A stretch of DNA of 64,000 nt from Aurantiochytrium sp. KH105 (GCA_003116975.1 BGKB01000007.1:542625-606624); one strand, 5' to 3'. Positions 52,736-62,286 are shown, counted from the first letter of the stretch. A program made the numbers and translations. Notes: generated from the letters alone by a model not told the origin.

Positions 52736-53227
52736 TTAGCATTTGTAGCAAAGGCACGAAACGTTCTGATAATGAACATGAATAAGCTGTCTTGCTTGGT
52801 GCACCACGTCAAATCCGAAGCCCTCTCCAATGATGACGTGCCAAGGCCCACCAAACTTTTTGTCCATGTTAGACTTGATCAGTGATGCTGCAGACTGCGT
52901 AGTGAATACATATAGAAACGAAACGAGTCAGGTTCGGGTTTTTCTGTGACGCTCTCATACACCAAGAAGTCACCATTGCATTGCCATGATGATGTTATTG
53001 CTTCTTAACTTCTTCTTTATTGCTTTTCTCCCTGAACTTACTTCGTACTCGTGTGAGGAAAGGTATTTGTCAAGCGCCATGACGATGACGTCTCTCGACT
53101 CGGTTTCCATCTCGAGAACCATGTCGCACGACTTGATTTGAGGCGTTTGCCTGAACTTGGACCATCCTTCCATCTTGTAGACGGGCTTGTCCATGTTCGC
53201 CGAAGAAGCAGACGTCGCCGAGGCCAT
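52736..53227 (-). CDS. DNAL4: Dynein axonemal light chain 4, LC8-like, two exons
   Basis: The spliced product is 114 residues from exon 1 (53042-53227) and exon 2 (52736-52894). Exon 1 covers the basic/polar N-terminus and the first LC8 helix (IKSCDMVLEMETESRDVIVM). Exon 2 continues SAASLIKSNMDKKFG, then WHVIIGEGFGFDVVHQ, the diagnostic DNAL4 stretch (GEGFGF rather than the GRNFGS of LC8), ending YKC. The protein is an axonemal dynein light chain that dimerises on intermediate chains, so it indicates a motile flagellum. Exon 2 encodes only 52 residues and is easily missed by frame-based gene finding. The ATG at 53227 is used; an in-frame GTG 15 codons earlier is not. Confidence 0.93.
52895..53041 (-). 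other. Spliceosomal intron in DNAL4
   Basis: The 147-bp intron starts GTAAGT after codon 62 (phase 0) and ends CTACGCAG on the minus strand. The join gives SSHEYE followed by SAASLIK, colinear with DNAL4. Confidence 0.92.
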
Positions 53228-53793
53228 CTTCTTTGGGTTGTTGTTCTCGTCTGTCTTGGCTTTGGTCGCCACCGGCCGGCCGGCTTCGCGCCGCCCTCCC
53301 CTTTACTTTTTCTTTCGTTCACCTCGGGCCGGGAGACGCGCGACGGCGCGAGCTGTGCTCCCTGCTCCGTCTACGTTTCGCTCTGCGCCCCCTGCTCTTC
53401 CCTGTTCTGCCGCGTCGAGGCGACGAACGGTCTTCAACGGTCTGGGCTCGACGCGTGCCTCCTTGCTTGCCACGACGAGACGTGCGCGAATGAAGAAACA
53501 AATAAGAGTCAACGGAGTCCACTGCTGTTGCGATGATTAACATGCAGCGGCCCCCTTTGCCTCCGTAACGGACCCAATCGGGGTCGTGTCAACAATGGGG
53601 TCTACGTTACGAACGACGAGGATTTAATTTTTTTTTTTTACCATCTATCTTTTTGTGCGCCTCGGCCCGAAGAGGCGCCGGCAGCAGGCGGAGCCTCGCG
53701 TTCGCGACCGCGAGTGGCGGTGACGACAGCCCGAGTTCGCCCGCGCGACAGACCTGTTTTGGCCAAGGTGTCCTGCGCTGCGCGGCACGTTGA
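53228..53793. promoter_or_regulatory. Divergent promoter region, DNAL4 / PGLS
   Basis: This 566-bp spacer is GC-rich near DNAL4 and carries a T11-type run at about 53628-53640. Nothing else is recognised. Confidence 0.4.
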
Positions 53794-54696
53794 ATGAGGC
53801 CGGGAGCTAGTCGCGTCGGAGCGATCTTGCTGGGGCTAGTCCTCACAGTCTTGAGCAGTTCGGGAAGCGCGACGACTTCGACGACGACCTCGGCCTCGGA
53901 GTGCTCGACGACGGAGGAGACGCAAGGGACTTGCGACGCAATGGCGGGCATCTTCAAGTTCGCGTCCAAGGACGATTTGAGCGAGGCGGTGGGTGATCAT
54001 GTTCTGCGCGTGACGCAAGAGGCTGCGGAGAAGGATAAGTTCCTCGTGGCCTTGTCTGGCGGGTCGCTTCCCAAGCTGCTCGCGGCTGGCCTGCTCAAGC
54101 ACCAGGACGAGATCGATTTCTCGAAATGGCATGTTTTCTTTGCAGACGAGCGGCATGTCCCGCACGACCACGAGGACAGCAACATGCTGGCGTGCAAGAA
54201 TGAATTCCTGGCCAAGATCCCGGGCATCAAGGAGGACCAGGTCTACGGAATTGACTATTCGGTGCCCGTCGAGGAGGCTGCACAGCGGTATCAGGTCGCC
54301 ATCGAGGCAGTAACGGGTGTGAGCGCGGCCTCGGGTGCGCCGCCGCCGAGCTTTGATCTCGTGCTGCTTGGCATGGGGCCCGACGGACACACGTGCAGTT
54401 TGTTTCCGGGCCATGAGCTGCTCAAGGAGACCGAGCACTGGGTTGCCCCGATTAAGGACTCTCCCAAGCCTCCGTCGGAACGCATTACCCTCACATACCC
54501 TGTTCTCAATGTTGCGGCGAACGTCTTCTTCCTGGCGGCGGGCAAGAGCAAGGAAGATGTCCTGCCTTTGACTGCGGGTTTGACCACCGAGGGGCTCAAC
54601 GAGCTTGGCGAAGCCGCGCTGCCTGCGGCGCGGGTCCGCCCTGTGTCAGGTAAGCTTGCTTGGTTCGTGGATGAAGAGGCCGCGGCAAAGCTCTGA
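53794..54696 (+). CDS. PGLS: 6-phosphogluconolactonase with predicted signal peptide
   Basis: The full frame encodes 300 residues. Residues 1-29 look like a signal peptide (AILLGLVLTVLSSSGSA), followed by a Ser/Thr-rich linker and then the catalytic domain starting at an internal Met (nt 53941). The enzyme hydrolyses 6-phosphogluconolactone in the oxidative pentose-phosphate pathway. LVALSGGSLPKLL, FFADERHVP and LLGMGPDGHTCSLFPGHELL are the conserved strand-loop motifs that hold the phosphate and catalytic residues. The catalytic domain (251 residues) matches normal cytosolic length. The extension suggests ER or secretory-pathway delivery, or a plastid/mitochondrial presequence, with translation from 53941 as an alternative cytosolic form. 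No intron. Confidence 0.9.
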   Translation: MRPGASRVGAILLGLVLTVLSSSGSATTSTTTSASECSTTEETQGTCDAMAGIFKFASKDDLSEAVGDHVLRVTQEAAEKDKFLVALSGGSLPKLLAAGLLKHQDEIDFSKWHVFFADERHVPHDHEDSNMLACKNEFLAKIPGIKEDQVYGIDYSVPVEEAAQRYQVAIEAVTGVSAASGAPPPSFDLVLLGMGPDGHTCSLFPGHELLKETEHWVAPIKDSPKPPSERITLTYPVLNVAANVFFLAAGKSKEDVLPLTAGLTTEGLNELGEAALPAARVRPVSGKLAWFVDEEAAAKL

Positions 54697-55209
54697 TTGA
54701 TGGGAATTGCCTCTCCTCACATTATATTCTTATGAAAGCAAAGTGGTAGAATGATCTTTTCTCTACAAGGTGTCGTCTTCGTTTGTTATACATCGGCTTG
54801 TTGTCTCTTTTATTGTATACGTTTCTTGTTTGTTGTTGTTGGATTTTTTGTTTTGTTTCCCCCCCCCCATAAATCTGATCTGATCTGAACTGTGTGAGGT
54901 GTGCGTGCCTTTCGTTTGATGCAAACACTGCTGCTATGTGAATAGGCCTCGGCCTAGTACTGTTTTTATCTTTCGTTTCATTCTTGCAGCAAAGAGAGAA
55001 GTGGTATCAGAAAAGAAATGACAAAGTTGGTGTATAGTTTCAGAATCGAGAGCGAAAGCAAACCATGCGGGCTTTTCCGCTCGCGCATGGTATTGTTTGC
55101 TCTGTTCGTAGGTAGTAATAAATAATGTGCATCAGGTGGAGAGGGCGCAGCAAGAACAGCTCACGTCATCAATCTCAAGTCTCGCGTGTTGTCGTCGTCG
55201 TTGACGTCG
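54697..55209. other. Convergent 3' spacer
   Basis: This 513-bp AT-rich spacer contains a C9 run at about 54860-54868 and a (GATCT)n-like repeat at about 54875-54888. No coding frame has family resemblance. Confidence 0.4.
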
Positions 55210-55629
55210 TTACCGAAGAAAGCCAAAGCGCTTGCACTCTGCTAAAATCATGCGCGTGCTGACCTCGCCCTTCATCAGATTGTGATAGATGGAGCGCACG
55301 AGCGCAAGACGAGTACGTCCCTCCGACTCGGGTTTTCCCTCGCGTGAGCAGGCGCGGATGATGGCCTCGGTGCTGTTCATTGGTGGCGCGGACGCGCGTG
55401 ATCCAATGTGCTCCTCGTCCTCCTCATCGTCTTTCTTCTCCGATTCGCTCTGGTCGCAGCACGGCATGACGAGGCTCTTCTTGGGAATCATGAGGATGCG
55501 CTTACCGTCGTGCACGAGGACATCGCCGTTCTTGTTCACGTGCAAAACCGAGACGTTCTTGCTCTGCGCGCCCTGCACGAGCGTCGCGCGCTTCTCCCCC
55601 TCCTCCATGTGCAGCGCGAAGACGGCCAT
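55210..55629 (-). CDS. Small hypothetical protein with acidic central segment
   Basis: The product is 139 residues and I do not recognise its family. The N-terminal half reads as alternating short strands (VLHVNKNGDVLVHDGKRILMIPKKS). An acidic Ser/Glu/Asp stretch occupies residues about 65-80. The C-terminus is helical (TRLALVRSIYHNLMKGEVST), ending FGFLR. Codon use and the absence of low complexity outside the acidic run favour a real protein. The first in-frame ATG (55629) has a plausible context; an upstream GTG at 55662 is not preferred. No signal peptide or membrane helix is seen. Confidence 0.55.
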   Translation of the reverse strand: MAVFALHMEEGEKRATLVQGAQSKNVSVLHVNKNGDVLVHDGKRILMIPKKSLVMPCCDQSESEKKDDEEDEEHIGSRASAPPMNSTEAIIRACSREGKPESEGRTRLALVRSIYHNLMKGEVSTRMILAECKRFGFLR

Positions 55630-58600
55630 GGTTGCTTGCTTGCTGGTTGCTTGGCTGGCCACCTGCTCCTCTTCGCTCGCTCGATCGCTCGCTGGCTGGT
55701 GCCGCGGCCCGCTGGCTGCCTTGCTCGGCGATCGGGCTTTGCTTGCCCCCCGCGCGTGCCGGCCTGTGAGCCAGCTAGCTCAGTACTGCTCCTGCGGCGC
55801 GCGCCGGCGAGGGAGCAGGCCGGGTCTAAAGAGGGTGTGTGCGGGTGTGCGTGCGTGTGCAAGAAAGAAGAAAGAAGCGAGCGCGTCGCGTCGCTGTCGA
55901 GCCACGGCGCCTCTGCTGCTGCCTGCTCCACCTCTTGTGTGCTCGCTCTAGCACGTGCTCGCGCGGTCCTTCTCGCCGCGCTCGGGCTTGCTTGCCGGCT
56001 GGCTGGCGTGCGCAGGACGGGCTCGAGGTCGACCTTGAGGGGACGTACGCGTCAGCTATTTATTGCGCTCTTACACTCTGTGCGCAGCGGCGTCGATCTT
56101 GAGGCCACCTTCTCCGTCTACAAGTACGGCACGCGGGACTCGCCTCGCGCAGTGCACGTCGGCACACCTTCTGCCTTCCTCGCTCTGCGCGGCCGGCTAC
56201 GAAAAATAGTCGAAGGTAGTCGGGAGACGACACGAGGTAAGAAAGGAAACAAGGTGAGGTGGTGGTGGTGGTGGCGCTCCTCTCCTCTCCTCGAGCGCGA
56301 CGCTGCCTTCTTGCGTCTCACGCCTGCGTAGCTCGCTCGCTCGCTCGCTGGCTGGCTGCGCTGTCTGCCTCGCAACCGAGCACGGCGCGGGGCGGGGAGG
56401 GTTGGGGGGCGAGCGCGAGGGGTTCGTTGCGTTGCGTTGCGTTGCGGGTCTGGCCTCGCGTCGTCTCGTCTCGTCTCGCCTCGCCTCGTCTTCGAGCGTC
56501 CGGCTTTCGACCTTGCTTGCTTGCGCTCGAGGCCGCGTCGGTCCCTGGCGCGGCTGGTCCCGCCGTCGGTCAGCCCGGGGCCGCGGGGAGCTCGCCGCGG
56601 GCTCGGGAGCGCGCGCGGCGGCGCGGTCGGCTGGCCTGGGCGCTGCCGGGGACGCGCTGTCGCGGCGCGAGGAACAACGATTGAGGGATGGAGCTCCGGG
56701 TAAGATGGATGGATGGATGCGCAAGCACAGAGACGAGCGCTCGCAGCTCCACGCGGGTGACCGGCTGCGCTGCGCTGCGCTGGGCTGGACTCGACTGGAC
56801 TGGGCTCGCGCGGACGTCGGGGCGGTCGGGTGTCTGCGGCGAGGATCGGGTTTGGGGTTCTGTCTGTCTGTCAGGCGGGCTCTGACGCGGCCTGGGTCAC
56901 TCGCTGACTGGGCGTTTGTTTTGTCTGCTTTGTTTTCCAGTCAGCTTTTCGAATCCTTTGCCGCGCCTGCGCGCCGCCGCGACTACGAGCGCCAGGGGGC
57001 CGCAGTAGAGACCCGAGGGGATCCGCGCCGCGCAGACGCGCGCCCTGCAGAGCGTCGCTGCCAGACGCAGACGGTCTAGCTGCGACGTCGTCGCCTGCGT
57101 CGGCCGCAGACGCCCCGCACCTGCGCGCTGCGGCCCGCATCTAGCTTGCTCCCCCCTTGCTGGCTGCTTGCTGCCGCCCCGCTGCGGAGCGACTGCGGGC
57201 CTGCGCGGGGGCCTGGCGTTACGCGCGCGGTCGCATACGCGGCTCGCCGCGGGTGAGAATGCCGCCGGGCGAGGTAATAGCGAAAACGCTTGGGTGCCGC
57301 CGTTTCGCGCGCACTGTAGAACGTTAAAGTGTACTGTATGCCCCGAAGGGTGGCGCTTTCGGGCCCCCGCCAAGCAGCGCCCGAGGCGCGCCCAGGGGGG
57401 TGCCGCGCGAGTCGCGCGAGGGAGCCCGCCCCGGTGTACCTCCCCGTACCCGCAGCCGCGCGTCGCCCTCCACACCGCCGCTGCATAGTCCCCCGGCCGA
57501 AAAGTGCCATAGTGAAGACAGCACAGAGCTGCCGGCGCTGCAGCTGCAGCTTCTCAAATCTAACGGCGAGCGAGAATCCGATGTCGCCAGCCGCCGATCT
57601 TGGGCCCGCGCCCATATTCCTTCCTTCCCTTCGCAAGCAAGCAAGCTTGCGCCCGACGGCGACTCGCGGCCTCGCTGTAGGACCGGGAGGGCTCGATTTG
57701 GGCCCGTCGCAGCCGGCAGCGGCCGTCCGGCACGAGCAAACGAACGGGTGGATGGATAAAGGGATGGATCTTCGGCTGGCCGGTCGGTTGGTCGGCGAAA
57801 ATGGACAGACGAACCTTTTATTTTTTTATGGGCAGACGAGACATGGTTTGATCGATGACCCGTCGTACCTGCCTCGACAGACGCGACCGCGCGGCGTCAT
57901 CGCTGTCTCGGCATCGCCGACCGTGTGTGGAGAGCGGCACGAGAGATCGAGCCGCGGGCAGCGACGGTGGCCGACGGGACGACCGACCGACCCAACAACC
58001 AACCAACCAACAAAGGGCTATGGCATGCAGCCACGGGTAGGTATAGGCAGGCAGTAGAAAGTAGTGGTGATACCACGCCTCGTACATTGCATTGCAGTGC
58101 ATTGCAGTGTGTCACAAGCCCTGGTCTTGATCTTTTTGGGTTCGTGTAGTACCCGTAATGGGTTGCCATCCATGATGGAAGACATTGGAGCAAGCAAGCT
58201 TGCAGGATAATAAACACTGTTCTTGGTGGGGAGGTTCAAAACCCTGGCGTGCGAGCGATCCTCACCTGTAGTATATCTTATGTCAGTCGCTAGCATGGCA
58301 GGATTTTCTTGCCAATTGAAAATTTGGATTGCGGGTGTCGAGAGAAATATCTCTGTGAGCTTTGGTGAGCCTCCTGGAAAAGGTTGACCGCGTTCTTGAG
58401 TTCCTGAGAAGAGAGGCCGCAATTATCCTGTTTCGAGTTCGGAATGCAGCAGCTTTTTACTCGCAAGAGGATCATGCGCATCGCAATACCAAGGAAAGGA
58501 CATCAGATGAGGCTTGAAAACCAATCTCTCCGTTGGCATTGACAGAGCATCGTAATAGGGAACATCTGTCTTGGTAACGGCTGCGAACAGATCCTTTTCT

Positions 58601-58954
58601 CCTGTTTATTGCACGAAGCGAGCGGCCTTGCGAATGTGCCTGCAAGGATGTTTATGCAAAGAATAAAAAGGGGCAGAAGCTCTCGCAACCGCTGCTTCTT
58701 GTTGGCAATGATCTCAATCTTGCGAAATTGTCTTGCTTCGAATTTGTCCCTCACTTCTGAGATCGATCTTCTTGCGATCCTCTTCTTGCATGGAAAGGTT
58801 CGTTGTCAAGGCAGGCATCTTTTCAAACCCCGATGCAAGCGCGCCTGCAAACTTGCGCGGGCCCCCGGGGCCGCTCCAGGGGTGGAAGCGGCGCGCCGAC
58901 ATAGCCCTCCCAAGGGTGCGTAGGGCGTGGCGCAGGGGTCGTGAAACACCCACC
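55630..58954. other. GC-rich 3.3-kb region with no confident gene
   Basis: This is the longest stretch without an accepted gene. It has GC-rich tetra- and trinucleotide tracts: CTCG/CTGG at about 56331-56360, GGAT at about 56705-56717 and GACC/AACC at about 57985-58012. Long open frames on both strands are Arg/Ala/Ser-rich and overlap one another, as expected from GC-rich DNA. One intron-like pair (GTAAGA donor at 56700, pyrimidine-rich acceptor ending 56940 or 56944) is the best hint of transcription. The segment probably includes the promoters of the small protein (-) and the glycosyltransferase (+). Confidence 0.5.
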
Positions 58955-60568
58955 ATGCGAACAAGAGCGACCGCCGTTGAATGCAAGGCGCTCGCGCTCG
59001 GCGTGACGCTGCTGATCTCGACGAGCTTGCTCACGCTAACGGAGCCGATTCGCGGCGAGCTTCCGCCACGCGAAAAGGCGGGTTGGCACGACACCAGCAT
59101 TGTTCACGACCAAGAGGGCTGGGTTCGCGTGCCGGAACAAGCCTGGGGCAAACCTCATCCCCCTTACGATGACCGCTGGAAAAGCAACGAAACGACAATT
59201 ATCGTGCTTGTGGCAGCCCTTCGCGAAAGTCGCCTCGCTGCAACTCTACAAAGCGCTTTTGATAATGCAGATGTCCCGGCGCGCGTCCGTTTTGGTGTCG
59301 TGCAGCAAAACGCCCCAAATGACGAAGACTGTCTCGCAAAACTTTGCGAACTTCGTGGGAAGCCGCTCCGCGCCGTACCGGATGGAGGCGGATTCGAGAA
59401 CCCGAATGGCTGCGTAGAATTCGACCAGGTTCGAGTGCTCCGCCTCGATGCCAGCGAAGCTGCTGGACCGGTCTACGCTCGGGGCTTGCAGCCACAGCTT
59501 TTGCAGGATGAAGACTATTGCATGCAAATAGACGCCCACACGATTTTCAAAAAGGGCTGGGACCGCGCGCTCTTGCGCGAGTGGGCCGCCACTCAAAACG
59601 AATTCGCCGTCTTGTCAACATACCCGACCAACTACAAGGATCTCGACAAGAACAGCAATCATCACTGGGAAATGCCCCATATTTGCGGAGTCCAGATACG
59701 CTCGGGCGGCTTTATTAGCAACAAGCAAGCTGGCGCTGCCGCCAACCTCGAACGTCCGCTCATTGCTCCTCTCTGGGCTGCCGGGCTCTCGTTCAGCCGC
59801 TGCCATGCAGAACGCTGGGTTCCAAATGACAAGCATTTGCGACACATTTTCTCCGGCGAAGAGTTCCATCGAGGAGCGCGACTGTGGACGCATGGCTACG
59901 ACTTTTATAGCATCACCCGGCCAACGATTGGCGTGTACTATGGTAACGAGAAAGGTGGCAAGGGCGGCTGGCACTCAAACTCCAAGGAACATCAACGTTC
60001 TCTCGCACGCCTCATGACTGCGCTCGAGTTTAAAGACAGCGACCAGTCGCCAGAGGCCCGAGCGCGTCTTGGGCAGTTTACCCTCGGCACGCGCCGTACC
60101 ATAGACCAGTACATTGCCTTCTCTGGTGTCGATGTGCGCAAGGCTGTTTCACACGATAAATGTATTGTAGAGTATGTACCGTGGGATGATGCAGGTCTCG
60201 AGGAGCGCATACGTCGCGAAGAGCTCGAGCTTGCGGCAAGATATGCCAGACGCAAATCCTCAGCGAGCAAGACGTCGAGCAAGCCTGCGTCGCAAATGCA
60301 GGCATCAAAGACCCTTTCCCGCAAGTCTTCTGGAACGGAAACGTTTCCAGCAAGAACTGGTCCTTTCCGCATGCCACCTCTTGCATCGTTTACGACTGAT
60401 GCAATGCAAGAGAAAATGGCGCACCCGCAGGCCGTCCGAGCCCTTTCCCCGGCCAGCTTTTGCATTTTGGGAATGTTTACATTGTTTTGCGGCCTTCGTG
60501 GCCTCTTTGAGCTTCGTCGACGGGGCATGCTGCGCGATTTGCACTTCAAAGGACGTCGCGCGCAATGA
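58955..60568 (+). CDS. GT60-type GlcNAc-transferase-like glycosyltransferase
   Basis: The product is 537 residues. The N-terminus has one hydrophobic helix (residues 11-30) as a type II Golgi anchor, and a second hydrophobic helix lies near the C-terminus (about 490-510). The catalytic region (about 65-400) has family-like strands: TIIVLVAALRESRLAATLQSAF near the start, and YCMQIDAHTIFKKGWD, where a D-A-H motif replaces DxD for UDP-sugar/metal binding. This resembles the PF11397 GlcNAc-transferase family that includes Dictyostelium Skp1 GlcNAc transferase. The anchor points to a lumenal acceptor rather than cytosolic Skp1. The ATG at 58955 lies in good context (CCACCATGC); an earlier in-frame ATG at 58790 is possible. 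Confidence 0.82.
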   Translation: MRTRATAVECKALALGVTLLISTSLLTLTEPIRGELPPREKAGWHDTSIVHDQEGWVRVPEQAWGKPHPPYDDRWKSNETTIIVLVAALRESRLAATLQSAFDNADVPARVRFGVVQQNAPNDEDCLAKLCELRGKPLRAVPDGGGFENPNGCVEFDQVRVLRLDASEAAGPVYARGLQPQLLQDEDYCMQIDAHTIFKKGWDRALLREWAATQNEFAVLSTYPTNYKDLDKNSNHHWEMPHICGVQIRSGGFISNKQAGAAANLERPLIAPLWAAGLSFSRCHAERWVPNDKHLRHIFSGEEFHRGARLWTHGYDFYSITRPTIGVYYGNEKGGKGGWHSNSKEHQRSLARLMTALEFKDSDQSPEARARLGQFTLGTRRTIDQYIAFSGVDVRKAVSHDKCIVEYVPWDDAGLEERIRREELELAARYARRKSSASKTSSKPASQMQASKTLSRKSSGTETFPARTGPFRMPPLASFTTDAMQEKMAHPQAVRALSPASFCILGMFTLFCGLRGLFELRRRGMLRDLHFKGRRAQ

Positions 60569-60740
60569 TGAGACGAGCAAAGCAAAAGATAAAGGTAAAA
60601 AAAGAAAAAAATATCATCGATTCTGCATCGTGGGTGAGTTAGATGGCTCAAACTGTACCGGCTGCGCGCCGAGCGAGCGACGCGCAAGCGCAAATAGACA
60701 AGGGAGAGGAGACTTCGGTAAGGAGCACAATTGGCAGAGT

Positions 60741-61184
60741 CTAGCACGCGTACTTTTCGGTGAGCTCCTTGGCCTTGGCCGCAAAGGCCTCGGGGTCGTC
60801 CTGGAGCTGCTGGGCAATCTCCGGCTCGAGCGGACTGTCCGTGGTCGGTTGCGCGAGAAGCTGCTGGAGAATGGTGAGGACCCACTTGACGTTGTGCGAA
60901 GGCTTCCAGGCCTCCTTGATGATATCAGCGCAAATCTCGCCAGAATCCTTCTTCACGGACGGGTGGTACACCTTGGTGGTGAAGACAACCGAGGGAGGCG
61001 TGAACGGGTACTCGGCGCCAAAGCTCAGCTTGAGGTTGAAGAGGCCGCCCTCGTAAGGCGAGCCCTCGGGGCCCGCAATTGATGCGTCCCACTCGAACAG
61101 GTTCCCCTCCACGGGCTCCGCACTGGCCCAGTCGAGGTCCTCGCTCGCGAGCATCTCAGCCTCCTTGGTGAGTCGCTTCGCCAT
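60741..61184 (-). CDS. Ubiquitin-conjugating enzyme E2
   Basis: The product is 147 residues, the usual size of a UBC core. MAKRLTKEAEMLASEDLDWA opens the first helix. GPEGSPYEGGLFNLKLSFGAEYPFTPP is the canonical E2 beta-sheet region. The active-site Cys is C85 (SGEICADII). The HPN triad that normally precedes it reads HPS (H74-P75-S76). The catalytic Asn that supports isopeptide formation is thus replaced by Ser, though related HPS-bearing E2s occur in protists. The C-terminus keeps the LLAQPTTDSPLEPEIAQQL helix typical of class I enzymes. It could carry ubiquitin or a ubiquitin-like modifier. Class and partners are not resolved. Confidence 0.9.
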   Translation of the reverse strand: MAKRLTKEAEMLASEDLDWASAEPVEGNLFEWDASIAGPEGSPYEGGLFNLKLSFGAEYPFTPPSVVFTTKVYHPSVKKDSGEICADIIKEAWKPSHNVKWVLTILQQLLAQPTTDSPLEPEIAQQLQDDPEAFAAKAKELTEKYAC

Positions 61185-62286
61185 GGTCGCTCGTTTGCTC
61201 GCTCGCGCGCGCTCACAACGTCGCGGTACGGGCAAGAGAGGGGGCACGCAGGGGGACGGAGCACGCGGACGCGAAGACGCGGAGACGGGACCGGGCGCGC
61301 GTGCGTGCAAGCGGTCGACGAATCGCTCCCGAGCTCGCGCAGGCTGAAGGTCTACTTTCCGCGCGTATCTCCCGCCTTCATGCTGGCAGCACTCCTACTA
61401 CTACCACGTAGTGCGTAATAGTAGAAGAAACACGGAAATGGGACAACGTGGACCCGAAGGACTCGGACCTTTTCCAAGCAAGTTCAATTTATGTTATTGC
61501 TTGTTCGTCTCGGGGCCGCGCTGCGTCGCGCCGAGTCATCTCGTGCTCAGACCTGCTTGCACTCTTAGAGGAAAACGTACGATAGATCAAAGACAAGAAG
61601 AAGCTTCGGAAAGAGACGGAGGAAGACCTGCAAGATGAAGAAGACCTGGAAGGAGAAAGGTCGGTGCCGCGAATAGTCTTTCTTCTCGCATTCATTTGAA
61701 GAAAAAGAGAGAATTGGTTCAGAGCGATTGCGTAGGCTCGCAAATTTGCAGGGTCGAGCGCTGAGTTAAAGAGCTTTGAAATCATTAGCGTTCGAAAGTC
61801 AAGATGATGACGATCTAGTTTAAGACTTCAACTTGTTTTGGTTCTTCAACGTGCAGGCACTCAGGCACGAGAAGAATGCATGTTTGGCTTAAGCGCGCAA
61901 ATGCTAGATATTGATACAGTACTTCACACGCAGCTATATATTGGGCTTCCTCTTCCGACGAACGAGATGTGCAAAGTTGGCGATGGTCGCGTTCTGAGAG
62001 ACCCCTTCCTCGGCTCAAACTTCCGGCTTCACGATTGAGACGACTTGAGTGTTTTCGGCATTCAAAGGGTGATGTTCAGCTTTCTTTTGTATCTGAAAAG
62101 GGCAGAAGTGGTGCGCAAGTCAGATTTGCAAGTTGCAATTGAAAACAATGACTATAATTGGTTGATGGAAGCTGTACTCGAACAAAGATTCAGTTGCTCA
62201 TTGAGTCGACGACGTCGCCCGTCTAGATTCCATTGTAATTGCCTTCCATAAGAACTGCAAAATGCTCGAAGAAAAGCCCATTTGCC
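61185..62286. other. Intergenic region, 1.1 kb
   Basis: The region holds the promoter of the E2 gene (-) and the 3' end of the membrane-protein gene (-). A CTACTACTACCAC tract occurs at about 61394-61408. Open frames are short and unremarkable. Confidence 0.4.

Noticed and set aside
55408-56331. 307-codon plus-strand frame antisense to the small hypothetical gene
   Set aside because: Leu/Arg/Ala-rich with no start context or family resemblance; likely an antisense shadow of the small protein.
56402-57079. Unspliced 225-codon plus-strand frame
   Set aside because: Most of its length is GC-repeat translation; only the last 44 codons look coding-like, and they sit after a plausible splice acceptor, reported separately.
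58220-58250. GGTTCAAAACC resembling a T loop
   Set aside because: No cloverleaf can be built around it.
62045-62251. Short plus-strand frame MSVFGIQRVMFSFLLYLKRA
   Set aside because: Too short, lies in the 3' region of the membrane-protein gene, no conserved feature.
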